Shown here piece by piece: positions 12,668-24,326 of a stretch of DNA of 64,000 nucleotides. Source of the DNA: Capitella teleta. Lineage: Eukaryota; Annelida; Polychaeta; Capitellidae. Each line of letters begins with the position of its first letter. Within the stretch, counting starts at the first letter, position 1. Below the pieces are notes generated by a model that worked only from the letters and a program-made list of their open reading frames with translations, was not told where the DNA came from and made no database searches. The DNA lies in assembly GCA_000328365.1 (NCBI GenBank), contig KB299944.1:170309-234308 (forward strand), read 5' to 3'. The position numbers and the translations under genes were made by a program.

Positions 12668-13335
12668 GGCCTGCGTCGTACAAAAAGTTGAAAACTGGAT
12701 ATTTTTAGAAGAGTCAACAATTGCGCTGCTCATTTCTGAGAAAGAGTTACAAAACAGATCGCAGTGTAAAAAACACACTAAAATAAGAGAAATAAATGCT
12801 GGGTATGGTTAGTTTAACATGTCACGCTGCTATTCCTATCATTTCTATTCCAATTTCATCAACATTTATGCCGGTTTATCTCAATTAATAAAGTGCACTC
12901 AACATTCCGCGATATTTCAACTTTTTGGCGGCAAACAGGGCCCCGGACCATGAATAAGCTTCATTGAACGCATAATTAAGGCAACGCTCTCGCACTATTG
13001 TTTTCTTTGAGAGGCTATTGTTGTGACAGTAGCACTAATGTTTGTCTCCTAAATAAAAACAAACCACAGTTTGGATTGAAGCACTATGCAACGGAGGACA
13101 ATCTAATATGCTCCTTCAGGGGCTCATATGAGTTACCTCTCTTTGTGATCACACAACACTCACATTTAAATGTTCCTCTCTTCTTCAAAATAAACTTTTT
13201 GTTTGATTTCTCTGCATAAATAGGCACAGTCAATCCATACCAGGTAATTATTATTCGGAATAATTGATACATTTTGGCAAAATTCAGATTTTTGTTTTCA
13301 ACACGGAGTAGATGGACTACTTTTGGCCCACTCTA
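12668..13335. mobile_element. Tc1/mariner-like non-autonomous element, copy A (no internal insertion)
   Basis: The right end is clear: it reads TACTTTTGGCCCACTCTA and is followed by TA. Its reverse complement matches the left end of copy C (CAGAGTGGACCAAAAGTAT at 43102). Shared internal segments include TATGGTTAGTTTAACATG-like, CAGGGCCCCGGACCATG-like and CCTTCAGGGGCTCAT. The left end at about 12668 is diverged and approximate. No transposase is seen. Confidence 0.65.
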
Positions 13336-13439
13336 TAAGTGCTGAGTGAATCGAATGAAGCTTTAGTTGAATTGCTCTTTAATATTGGAACATCCTCCTT
13401 CTTCCAAATGACATGTTAACAGTCACAACACAATAAATG

Positions 13440-14980
13440 CCCAATATGCGTAATCAGTTGTCACCACCGGGTCGGCTGTACGCGAGTCTCTCTGGTGGAC
13501 AACGAGCTCTCTGTAATCGTCTGGGTTCACTAGGTGTTGTCTCTGGATCTGGTTCGGAAACCTGCTCCTGGTCGGATGAACTTTCGGTTGCGGCTGTAGG
13601 TGGCACTGGACGGCAGTTGCACTTCGTAGTTTTGTGGCTGGCCTTCTGGTGGTGTCCGAGTGATGGTTGCACGTTGCCAGCGTGATTGGTTCGGATCTAA
13701 TTGCACGTAGACAGGCTCATGCTGACTCAGCTCTCTGTACTGCCTGGCTCTCTTGTTGTATGTAGCTTCGGTCATGCTGCTCTCTTCCCTCTGCATCTTC
13801 TTGCGTGCTTGCTTCTGCTGTTGGCTCATCTTGTTCGTGGCTGGGAGCGTTGTGTGGAATCTGCGCTGGTTCAGCAGTTTGGCTGGTGATGTCAAGGACT
13901 TCAATGGGGTGGCTCTGTACATCAGAAGGGCAACGTGAGGGTCACTGCCGTCCGTTTGCATTTCTCGAGCGTCTGTTTTACGACCTTGACCATGGCTTCG
14001 ATGAATCCATTGGACTGGGGGAATCTTGGACTGGAGTGTTTGATCCTGATGTCATAGACTGGGCGAAGCTGAGGTGCTGTTCGCTGGTGAATTGGGTCCC
14101 TTGGTCAGACACGATCTCTTCTGGGATGCCGTACTCTGAGAACACCGTCTTGAAGATGCTGACCAGGTGATTGGCAGTCTGGTTTGTGACAGATCTGAGG
14201 ATGGGAAATCGTGAATAATAATCGGCAATGAGCAGGTGCTTTTGTTGATTCCAATCAAAGTAATCAATTCCCAGTCTCTTCCAGTCTCTTTCATCGTGGG
14301 TTTGCAGATATTCATCGGGTTGGCTTTTTCTTGTACTTTGGCAGGTATAATTTCTGACGTGCTGTCTGATGCCTTCTATGTACTGCGGCCAATAGATGGT
14401 TGTTCTTGCCATAAGAAGACTTTTTTTTCTTCCATGTGTGCTGCATGCAGTTTTTATGGGAATTGCTTTCTGATCTTGGCTGGTATAATCATCTGTATCC
14501 CTCTAAATAGGATTCCGTCTTCTAAAGTTATCTCCTCTCTGCTGAGCCAGTATAGTTGGGCCAGGTGGTCGCAGTCAGTCTTGATGGTAGGCCAGCCACG
14601 ATGGACATACTGTGCCACTTGCTGCAGTGCCGGGTCTAGCTGTGGTTCTCTTCGTACTGTGTCGAGGCAGGTAACATTCGCAGGAATGGTATCGGTAAAT
14701 ACTAGTAGGTGGAGTGGGGTGAGATGATCTGGTCGTACGTCAGTGTTATCTGGAGGCAGAGGTGAAGCATCAGCAACTCTGTTGTTTTCTGCCTTGATGT
14801 ACTTGATTTTCACATCGTATTTGTGTGCTCTGAGCAATAAACGTTGTATAATCTTTGGGGTCAACCTATAGACATTGTCAAAGATTCTGGAGCTTCGCAG
14901 AATCTTATTAATATCAAAGCAAATGGTTTCTAGTGCATATTGTGTGTGTGGCAATGAGTAAACTGGACGCAAATGTGCAA
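13440..14980 (-). mobile_element. Fossil Ty3/gypsy LTR retrotransposon, partial pol
   Basis: The minus strand carries, in order, the end of an RNase H domain (14.97-14.75 kb), an integrase zinc-binding-like region and an integrase core (14.4-14.0 kb, with GIDYFDWNQQKHLLIADYYS and GIPEEIVSDQGTQF), then the integrase C-terminal part (13.96-13.53 kb). Integrase following RNase H is the Ty3/gypsy order. Gag, protease and reverse transcriptase are not seen in this window, and LTRs were not recognised. The copy is broken, with a few breaks. Without LTR pairs it cannot be dated; the protein is still easily readable, so it is probably not very old. Confidence 0.85.
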
Positions 14981-15312
14981 AATGAACATTGATTCGATGA
15001 TACTACGGTAATGCAACACAATCGATCGTAACACAATATTATAACTCAAATAAATAATCAATCAATCAAATAATGGTGCACACGTAGGTTAAAATGTTCA
15101 AAGCAGATTATTGCAGACATCTGAATCGTCGCGTGACTTGGTTAATACTATAGTGCATGGTATACTTTTACATATGTTTAGTATCGATTAACATCCGCCA
15201 TGTGTTAAGGGCGGATGTTTTGTAAGCCATATGCGTCTTTAACCGCAGCCGTTAAGTAGGTCAGCACGATGCAACCCAAACCGCCGTCTAGTCCCAGGTC
15301 ACGAACCAAGTG
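14981..15312. other. Spacer between the gypsy fossil and the p67-like gene
   Basis: AT-rich DNA with no recognisable motif. It presumably holds the promoter of the p67-like gene. Confidence 0.4.
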
Positions 15313-18122
15313 ATGTCGGTTGTGGGAGTTCTCAAATTATGGAAGGAAGCGGTCTCTCTGAACGACGATGGCGAGGTCAGAACTGCACTAGTCAAGTTGC
15401 AGGACATTCCTCGGGACCCGATTCCTGGAATCCCCAAGGCCAGACTACTCTTCAACGAGGGTTGTGCTCACTTCCGTCTTCATGAAACAGCGCAAGCACT
15501 TCAGGTATGATATATCGCCCCTCTGGATAATTATAGATTATTATTATTAATCATATAATTATAGATAAGCCAACACAATAGCCATACTGTGAATTCGGAC
15601 TGAATAGCTTCTTAGTTTGTTGATATGATTTTATGGTTTCGTTTTAATCTAATTATAGGCGTACTATAATAATTAATATTATACCATATACATATATTAT
15701 AGCGACTATGAGACTGGGTATTAGTGTTTAGTGAATGCGACTAATTTCAAATAATAATTATAAAGTGTAAAATGCATTGTGGGCCCATTCAGAAACCAGG
15801 CCTGTTTCTTCGTTGGTCGGCTAAATCATTCACGTAAAACATGTTTGTCACAATTTCAACGAATTTATTATAAGTTGAAATGTCCCATGAATTCCAAGAT
15901 GCAAGAAGTGATGCAATTTATTTCTGTTGTACTTGTATAGGCCATTATAACTGAAGATAACGAGGCTTGTTAGATTTACGACTCAATTTTGGCTTCAGTT
16001 ATTCGATGTAATAGCATTGATCAACTATGACATCACAAATCTGTGAGATAAGATAAGTAGATAACCTATAAAGTTAGTAAAACTAACCGCAAATTTGTCC
16101 ATTAAATTTCACATTTTAGCATTATTCAACGCTTCAATTAAACCACGAATCAATTTCTGAAGAAGTTCAATTTTAAAGAGCGATTTTCAAGGTTGAATGG
16201 CCATGTTCGTTTGTTAGGTCAAGCGTCCCTCCCGTCTGTCGACTTCTGTATCTGCTTTGAACTGAAGTTGACTTACAGGCTATTCTCACTGCGTAGGCCG
16301 AAGCCTCCATGCTACTCATTGTTTGAAAAAGATACATTAAACTATTTTAATCTTGCCATAGTTTGAAGACTTGAATAAATCATATGCTCATGGCAATCAC
16401 AAATTGTAAAATGTTGAATGCTGAATTACAGCGCTTATCTGATGCAATTGCGAGGGACCAGCATCTGGCCATTGCCTTCTTCGTGCGAGGAGCAGTGAAC
16501 TTCCACCGAAACCAGTAAGCGTTTACCTCTTGTATTTGCATGACGTCATTTGTCCCCTTTCACTTCATCAGACACAGCATCGCTGCTGACGATTTTACCA
16601 AAAGTAATTCAACGCTGAGGGACAAACTGTTTATTGACTACTCGCAGTTAGGATTGAACTACAAACTAACTGCTGCACAGGTGAGTTGCTTTGCAATAAA
16701 ATGTTTGGCATTATAAGTGTTTCTATCATGTCTGCGCATGCGCGTGATCATGCAGATCCTGTACAATACCTCGTTATGCTACGCTCGTTTGAACGAAATG
16801 TCCAAAGCCATGGAGCTGCTGATGGAAGCCAAGAAACGATCTTCGGGTCACTCTGAGATTAAAACCAAAATAGAGGGTACGCTGAAATCGATCAACCAAG
16901 ATTTCAATGTATGAGCTGTTATCGCATCCTTGTGACAAATCGTAAATTAATTGTATTACTCCAGGTTCTGAAGAGTCAAGATCTCATTGAATACGACTAC
17001 AATTTATTATTCCGTCCGCCAAAAGAGAAAGTAAACAACAGTATCAGAGACCATAACTTCCTTGGCAGAGCTAAGGTTTGGTTTTCATTTTATACCTATA
17101 TACATTTAAAATCAATTCCCTTTCTGCAAATTCTTAGGTGATGGCCTCTCTAAATGTTTTTGACAAGTCAGTTGGATTTTCGGGTAAAAATAAATCTCCA
17201 AAAACCTCGCCCATGAACAAGCCGAAGAAAGCGGTGAATGGCGAGAAAACCACTTCCGTGGTCGCGACGCGTCAACCTCTTCCGCCTCCTCTTCAGCCTC
17301 CTCTTCCGCCTCCTCCAGACCAGATCGTACCGTCAGCGAGCCGACTGCAAGCTCCTGCAAATGAAGTTCCTTCCCGATCTCCCTCGCACCTTCCCAGGAC
17401 AGCGTCCAAAACTACAAACATCACGTCGACTAGCGTGCGTATTTTGGTTGTTAACTAATCACTCATGGAGTTGATTATATGGTGGTGTTTTTTTTCTTCA
17501 GACTGAGCGTCGGTTGAGGCCCACAAATCTCGAGCCTCCATGCTGCCCTCCGCCTCGACGCTTCGCACCCCTGGATAATGCTACTCCAGAGATCCCACCT
17601 AGAAATCAGGGTATGTAATTATTTAGATTTTGTGTTCTTCCTTCATAATTCATAATTCAAAGTGACTTCGTTTACAACAGCTGTGTACATACAGAGTGCC
17701 CGTACTCGTGTACAGTAGTGAGTTTCCAGAAACCTCCGACGAAAGGGTTATGCTCTCAGTGTCGGCATTGTGCATACAGCTGCTGTAAATGGAGTATGCC
17801 CGCAGTGTGGGTACTGCGTATACAGCTGCTGTAAATGGAATACACTCTCACCATGGGCATTGTGTATACAGCTGATGTAAACATAACGCTTTCTTTCATA
17901 ATTTCAGGTTCCTCAGGTCACTCCCCAAATAGGAGACCGCTACCTGCCCTTCCAAGCCAGGTACGTCCGCACCCTCCGTTTATCAACAAAAGTACATAAA
18001 TACATGCATAATATTTGTTTATGAAAATTGTAACAGATTGCAATGTTTTAAAGGGTGTGCGTTCATGATAATTAGATGCATGTCTGTTGCCTAATTATGT
18101 TTCTCGTTTTCAGAATGACTGA
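15313..18122 (+). CDS. Short p67phox/NOXA-like NADPH oxidase activator, 9 exons
   Basis: Exons: 15313-15504, 16432-16514, 16572-16680, 16756-16908, 16965-17075, 17138-17434, 17502-17610, 17908-17960, 18114-18122 (371 residues; human p67phox has 526). The N-terminal TPR region follows p67phox: MSVVGVLKLWKEAV, IARDQHLAIAFFVRG and LRDKLFIDYSQLGL, where the Arg matches the Rac-binding Arg102. An activation domain follows, with LFRPPKEKV and FLGRAKVMASLNVFDKS. In the family this protein links Rac-GTP to the NOX catalytic subunit and triggers superoxide production. After residue about 215 it is proline-rich, with PPPLQPPLPPPP and PEIPPR, and it ends in RRPLPALPSQND, which contains a class I SH3 ligand (RPLPALP). 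The central SH3, PB1 and C-terminal SH3 domains of p67phox are absent. The stop in the tiny last exon is followed by a poly(A) signal, so the short form looks genuine. The start matches the human Met1 region. Confidence 0.88.
17749..17886. repeat. Minisatellite, about 47-bp unit, three copies
   Basis: Three imperfect direct copies contain CATACAGCTGCTGTAAATGG or close variants. They lie in intron 7 of the p67-like gene. Confidence 0.75.
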
Positions 18123-18271
18123 CAAATCATGACCTCGACTGAAAATTCGTTCATTGAAACTCTATTTATTCGTTCTTAGAACGAGGAACCTTCATCTCCA
18201 TTCATGTTCCCTTGTTATCTTGATTCATCCTTCGTATTTATTCATTGGTCGATCACCAATGTGTCCAATGA

Positions 18272-18277
18272 AATAAA
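18272..18277 (+). terminator. Poly(A) signal AATAAA for the p67-like gene
   Basis: AATAAA lies 150 bp after the stop. A second, AATAAAG, occurs near 18319. This supports the short gene ending here rather than continuing into PB1/SH3 exons. Confidence 0.55.
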
Positions 18278-19227
18278 TTTATTCATGTTCTTGTTGTTAC
18301 ATGTTTGTCTGAGTTATAATAAAGTCACTTTGATTTGCCGCATCGAGGGTAACAGTTATATGCACGATTATCTGGATATCTGACAATGAAATATTTAGAT
18401 TCTGACCTCTTCTCAATTGTGCCTACCATTAAACCACGATAATGCCTTTTTTACTTAGAAATTTCATGAGAATGTGCGCAACTGGTTTAACTTACAACAG
18501 CCCAAATATGTTGTTGGTAAAACCAAAGGGGGCTATCCTTTCCACCTTAGTTAAAACTAGATAAATTAAGAAGTGATGGTCTTGAGTGATCGAGGCAACA
18601 TGGACAGATATTGCTTACCTCAGTTGCCTGAGTTGCTGTTGCATTTGGTCCACAGGTTTTCGAGGGAAGAATGTGCAGATGCATTTATGTTTTCATCTCA
18701 CAATTAAAAGGTGTTTCGAAGACGTCAAACATGCATTTGCAATTGATTAATAATTTTGCACCGAATAGCATCTACTATTGTATTGTGTATATGCGCTCAT
18801 ACCTGCCATGGCCAGCACTGCATGGAATTTCAGAGGTCAGCTTGATTCGAGCAATAATAACATACTAAGATCCCATTGTTTTACAGCCCTATAAATAAAT
18901 ACCCACATAAAAAGAATTATTCGATCAAAAAAAGAGAGGAAAAAAAAAACTTGTCAGGGCCACGAGCATCTATATTAATACTCCATTCATAGAGCTAATT
19001 ATCAGCAATAACACTGATCTTTGTCCATTGCCTACCAATTCATCGAATTTGTCCACCAATCCATAGATTTGTTTCTGCTCAGACAACCAGAGTTGGCGAG
19101 GCAGAATTGTCACTCCTCGTGCTTTGATCATCCATTGGGTTTCTTTCATTCGGCTGCATTTGTAATCCCAGATAGCGGGATTGAAACCGGCGAGAAAGGG
19201 TTCACTTTGACGGAAACGAATCAAAAG
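18278..19227. other. Spacer between p67-like gene and lectin receptor
   Basis: No gene or repeat recognised apart from short A-rich runs near 18930. It presumably contains the lectin receptor promoter. Confidence 0.4.
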
Positions 19228-22200
19228 ATGAAATCTTTGATCTTCTGGGGCGTATTTGTACTTTTGGTTCAAGGCTCAGATGCAAATCGTTTTAGTGAGT
19301 ATAATCAGAGGGATTCTCCTTCTGAGTTAGCATTAACTTGACTTGGCTTGACTTGACTTGACTTGATGGGTTCAAATAGTGAGCAAAGTTCTTTTTGACC
19401 CTTGGTTAGTTGTTGTTATTCTGTTATTGGATTAGATGGAGAGTGAGTTTTAGATGTTGGTGTGGTTGAATTTTAGGAGGTGATGTTTGTAAGTTTTTTT
19501 TAAGGCGAGATTTGAAGATGTTAATGGTGTGGAGAGTTGATGGTGTCTGCTGGGAGAGAGTTCCATGTTGTTATGATGCGGTGTCGTAAGGCAGTCGAGT
19601 AAGTAGTTGTGTTTGGTATGCTTCATGCTATGACACTATTTTGAGAAATACTCAATACATGTATATAACTAAAAAAAGTAACTTGAAAGACAAAAAGAAC
19701 TCGTAATAGCTGGGGTATACATATATTTATCATTAAAAAATATAGTATGCATAACACCATTATTTAACACAATAATCACTGTGTTTGGACTTTCAAATTT
19801 AACGATTATTCTCAAATTTCGGAGACGTGTGATTTGCTAAAGCACTGCCTTCTAATAAATATACTTAGGAATTTATAAAGACATTCAAAATTTGGCCTTA
19901 TATGTCTGTGAAATAACGGTCTAAATAAAATGGTATAAAATTATTTTCAATATCTTCGCTTCTTTTTTTCTGCTCGTCCAGTTGCACAAAGTTCGTAACT
20001 TGTCCTCAAAATGAGAGCATTGACCCAATTAGCGTGTCCTCAAAATGAGAGCATTGACCTAATTAGCGTGTCCTCAAATGTGCTGCTCAATGCTCATACT
20101 TCTTATCACGTGACATCGTGGAGCTCGTTCAATAGTTGTTCATCTCATAATTGCGACAATGGACAAAAAGCAATTGACCGTATATTTCGTTCATCTTAGG
20201 ATTCTATCAAGTCCACAATCATTAAAAAATCAGGGCTGATAACTCTTTCTCTCTCATTTTATAACAAAATAGCCCAACATGTCACTGCATCTGTTATAAT
20301 TACAGCTCCATGCCAGTCGTGCGATGGGATATCGTATGCTTTGTTCACAAAACGCGAAAGATTGAAAGAAGCAGAGGAGATATGCCAGACTTATCTAGAA
20401 AGTGGACATGTGGTGTCAATATGCTCAGAGGCGGAGAATAATTTGGTGAACAAATTTATTGAAGACAATGGGTAATGTTATGAGCATTGTAAGATATCAG
20501 AGCATTTTCAGAAGTTGTTCTTTTCAGAAATCCCAAGTCCGTGTTGATAGGACTGAGGGGAATATCCGAAGGTCAATCGAACTGGGTTGGAGGGAGAACA
20601 TGCGCTTATGAAGGCGGTCTTTCTCTATCCCTCAGCAAGGAAATGTCCAGTCATTCCCAGGTGTACGTTCTTTCTGGGGAGTATCTCGGCAATCGGGATT
20701 GGGTGAGCGCAGAGGTTGAAACCAAATATCCGTTTGTGTGCAGAGGTATCGGCCTCTGTCCTGATGAAGAGCAAGCCGCAGCACCGTACTCATCTACAGG
20801 TTAATGATACTAGTAGTTTGCCAAAGATCACACCTGTGGCACATCTTTGCAGGATTTACAACACTAACCCTGGTGTCTTCATCCACTGTGGACTCAATCT
20901 CTCATCCAACGAAAGCACAAGTTACCAGCACTTTGGATTCGTACACAAGCCCTGGTTCTCATTCAGCATCACCTCAGTTTCTGTCGACCGATCAAGGTAA
21001 CTTGCAGGTTTTTGTTACGTAATCGAACTGATGGCTCTTTGTTTTAAGTTTCAACCGTGAAACCTAAACCCCGAGTAAATTCTTCTACATACAGTTTGAC
21101 CACTTCACCGGTCCAATCCACCTCATCTGACACCCAGGTGTCAGATGAGTTGTGAAGAGTGAATGCCGAAGAGTTCAACAAAGCGGACGACTGGGGAACC
21201 TATAACCACTTCCAGCCATTCACCAGGTTTGTTCAACGACTAAATCGATTGTCTCGCTATAAGCCAGAGTTAAAAATACCCAAAGAATCGTACTATTGAT
21301 TCACTACTAAATGCGTTGAATGGAACTGTGTAAAAGTTGCAATCAATAGCATTATGGTATCATATGCGATAGCATAATAGCATTATGGTATCATATGCGA
21401 TAGCATAATAGCATTATGGTATCGTCTCTTGGTGATAGTACAGAGACTTGGACACGTGTGTTGAGAAGACTCGCTAATACTGGCGACTTCATTTCTCCGT
21501 CAACATCTTATATCGCGAATAGACGAAATCGACAAAGAAGAAATTGACACGTCGTCTCACAAGCACGTTTGTGGGTTCGACACACTAGTGTATTCTTGAA
21601 GTTAGTACACCAGTTATATCTTACCAGCCATGCTTCAACATATCTTACCAGCCATGCTTTGTCGGCATGTATCAAGTTTGAGGATACTCGCAATATGCCG
21701 ACGACGTATGCTCAATTCACACGAGTTATGTAATATTCACAGGTATTATTTACTTTATCTTGCGATCCAGAACTGTCTTAGCAGCTGAATACTTTTATTT
21801 ATTCTTTTTGGTGAGGTTTAATAACAATAATTAATATAATAATATTTATTAATTTCTTTTGAAGCTGAAATGCACAAAGCAAAATGTTTCAATGCGCTTA
21901 AAATGCACGTGTTTTATAAACAGGATCTAAAAAATGTGATCTTAGGTTTAGTTTTAAAACAGTTTCGGGAGGTCACAGTACACAGGTTGAAAGGCAGATC
22001 ATTCCAAAGTTTAAAACCATAGTGGGTAAAAGAGGTTTGTCCAACACGCAGTGGGTACAATCATAAAATAGTCATATGCAGAGAGAAGACTGGTAAGGGG
22101 AGAATACATTCCATCGTAATAAATGAGCAAATATAGGCAGGATAAAAATTGACGTGTATCGCACCAGGAATAGTTAATAAAACTTTGTAAACAATGCGCT

Positions 22201-23614
22201 GTTCTACTGGCAACCAGTGCAGTTCTCTGAGGACAGATGTGATGTGCGCACGTCGATTACGGATGTATGTGCAGCAGGGACACGTGCAGCACTGTTCTGG
22301 ACAACTTGTAGACTTTTCTTGTTGTTGCCGCTGAACAGGTGAACAGCAATGCATTTCCCAATGCATGAAGTGACACAGGCGGAGAGGATCCTAGCAGAGG
22401 CGTCTTTGGTGAGATGTTGGCGTATCTGACGGAGGTGGAAGTACGCAGCCTTGGTTAACAGCACCGACGGGGTGGTCCATGGAGAGCGAACGGCTAATGC
22501 TCTCCCACACTAATGCGGATGTCGAGGTCCTGTACCTTGAGTAGCGTCCTCTTACTGCCGACTAAGACAGCCTCAGTTTTTTCATCAGTTCAATCTATTG
22601 GTTAGGCGCCAGTTTCGGACGCTGTTTATGCATGAGTTCATCGCCTCAAGGAGCGCACTGAGGTTTTGTTGTCACAATGGGTAAAACGGAAACCTTCTGA
22701 ATTGATGGCCAAAGGATCGAGTCTCCAATAGACGACTTGTTAAACTCTCAACACTTGGTACTTCAAGGAAAGAAGCGTGCGGCATTGTCTTATGTTTGTC
22801 AGAACGATGAACCATAATGATGTGCTGATATCTGCCCGGTTGCTATCACACATGAATTATGACTGTTCAATCTTATTGTTATATTGGTAATTTATTATCC
22901 AGTGTTTTCACTGGCGTGGGACGCTTGGACACCGTGGCTGCCATGTACGTCTGCTTGTGGAGGAGGATCACAGTCCAGGATGAAGATCTGCTCACCATCA
23001 ACATCAGACTCTGTTTGCAGTCACTCGCTCTGGAGTGACGTCATTCTGGAGTGACGTCATTCAAGACAACCTCCGTTAGTGAATTTACTTGTTGTGAAGT
23101 TACTTGTTGAATTCATTTGTTGAGTGAAACATGTTCATTTTCAGATTATGGATACGAGTCCAAGTCTTGTGGTGAGCCAACGTGTCCAGTGGATGGCGTC
23201 TGGCTGGGGTGGTCGGGGTGGTCTGTTTGCTCTGTCTCATGCGACGATGGAGTTCAGAGTCGACGGAGGGAGTGCTACGGTCCTTTCCAGAAGGGCAAGC
23301 CATGCTTAGGAAGCAAGGACGAGCACTCCATGTGCAACATAGCAGAATGTCCCATTGAAGACAGAGGTGGGATTATGGTGAAAGATACGACTGCATGCTG
23401 TCACTCCCTTCCAGGTCATTCTGGCATCATGAAGAAGAAGGAAGCTTTGAGCCTGAATCCGACCTGGACTGAAGTCGACTCGAAGCCATCAGCCAAGGCC
23501 TCAGGGCTGAGCTGCTTTCTGATCCTGGTCAGCGTCATCGTGGCCCTAATTCTGTCCGACCTCTCTCTGCTCTGGAGGCACATCACCCAAGGAGCAGCGC
23601 ACAGGAGAAAGTGA
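19228..23614 (+). CDS. Type I membrane protein: C-type lectin domain, Ser/Thr stalk, two thrombospondin type 1 repeats
   Basis: Exons: 19228-19294, 20306-20471, 20528-20745, 20853-20996, 21049-21137, 21172-21226, 22903-23034, 23145-23614 (446 residues, no frame break). Residues 1-22 are a signal peptide (MKSLIFWGVFVLLVQGSDA). Residues about 24-150 form a C-type lectin fold: paired N-terminal Cys, a SEAENNLVNKFIE helix, LIGLRG, NWVGG and a final YPFVC. The EPN/QPD and WND calcium/sugar motifs are not seen, so binding may not be classical carbohydrate recognition. Residues about 151-250 are a Ser/Thr-rich, probably O-glycosylated stalk. Two TSR modules follow (WTPWLPCTSACGGGSQSR; WSGWSVCSVSCDDGVQSRR, residues about 252-354). 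A helix with core CFLILVSVIVALILSDL (about 412-434) precedes a short basic tail. Intron 5 is only 34 bp. A 48-nt in-frame GT...AG segment at 23366-23413 may be an optional intron. I do not know a named orthologue. Confidence 0.8.
19335..19366. repeat. Pentanucleotide repeat (ACTTG)n
   Basis: Six imperfect ACTTG/GCTTG units in intron 1 of the lectin receptor gene. Confidence 0.8.
20001..20077. repeat. Tandem repeat, 34-bp unit, two and a third copies
   Basis: TGTCCTCAAAATGAGAGCAT begins the unit at 20001 and again at 20035. A third partial copy starts at 20069. The full copies differ at one base. Confidence 0.85.
21348..21422. repeat. Tandem repeat, 31-bp unit, about 2.4 copies
   Basis: Units starting AGCATTATGGTATC lie at 21348, 21379 and 21410 in intron 6 of the lectin receptor gene. 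The complete copies are identical, suggesting recent expansion. Confidence 0.85.
21890..22690 (-). mobile_element. LINE fragment, CR1/L2-like reverse transcriptase C-terminal part
   Basis: The minus strand reads KAAYFHLRQIRQHLTKDAS, LQVVQNSAARV and VLRELHWLPVEQRIVYKVLL, hallmarks of the C-terminal end of CR1/L2/Jockey-group reverse transcriptases. The matches sit in two overlapping frames, so the copy is frameshifted near 22250. Only the 3' end of the element is present and no endonuclease is seen. It lies inside intron 6 of the lectin receptor, antisense to the gene. Confidence 0.85.
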
Positions 23615-24285
23615 TAACAAGTATTTGAACTAAAAGGTTGGCGTTAAGTGAATGGATTTGATGAATATAAATGAATATAAGATCGGAGAACGCATAGTGA
23701 AACATCATATTTTATTCCCAACAGTCTGAATGTATATGTACCCAGTTGAAAGTTACATTTGTAGTACTAATGATAGGTAGTATGACGTATATATTGTGAA
23801 AATAGTGATTTATGAGATATAAAGGAAGGAATTTTATCAAACAGATCGATCATGGCTAGATAATATCATAAATATATGTGGTGAACATAATCATGGCTAT
23901 GTAATAACCAAGGTAACAAGAACTATTATGAAAATTTAAAATATACGTGTACATGTAAAGCAAGGCTAGAGAGCCTGATGCATGAGGATAAAGTCGATGT
24001 CGATGCCATTATATGTTCATAAACCAGCTAAATATGAAATGTCAACGGTTCTGTCACTCTGAAATCTAACGACAAGGATCCTAACAAAGGAATCATGGAA
24101 CACGCAATCAAGCATTGGTATCGCCAGAAGAAGCGTTGCCTCTGAAATATTTACAAATCACGTACCAATTGTATGCATTAAATGTCTTGGGAAAACAAAA
24201 CGTGTCTTCATTGTTTGTGAGGTATTGGTATTTTTATAAGTAAGGGGAATCCTTGTCAAACCGCCCAGATTTTGTGCTTTGGTGC

Positions 24286-24326
<41 letters not shown>

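Larger units (their letters stand above)
11639..13439. other. Intergenic, low-complexity and repeat DNA
   Basis: No gene is recognised. It contains a GT/G tract paired with a C/CA tract (11893-12020), a TCATAACGCAC motif (12473-12483) and a Tc1/mariner-like repeat copy (about 12668-13335). Confidence 0.6.

Noticed and set aside
13437-14727. Plus-strand open frames in the 13.4-14.7 kb region
   Set aside because: They are shadows of the minus-strand gypsy pol fossil.
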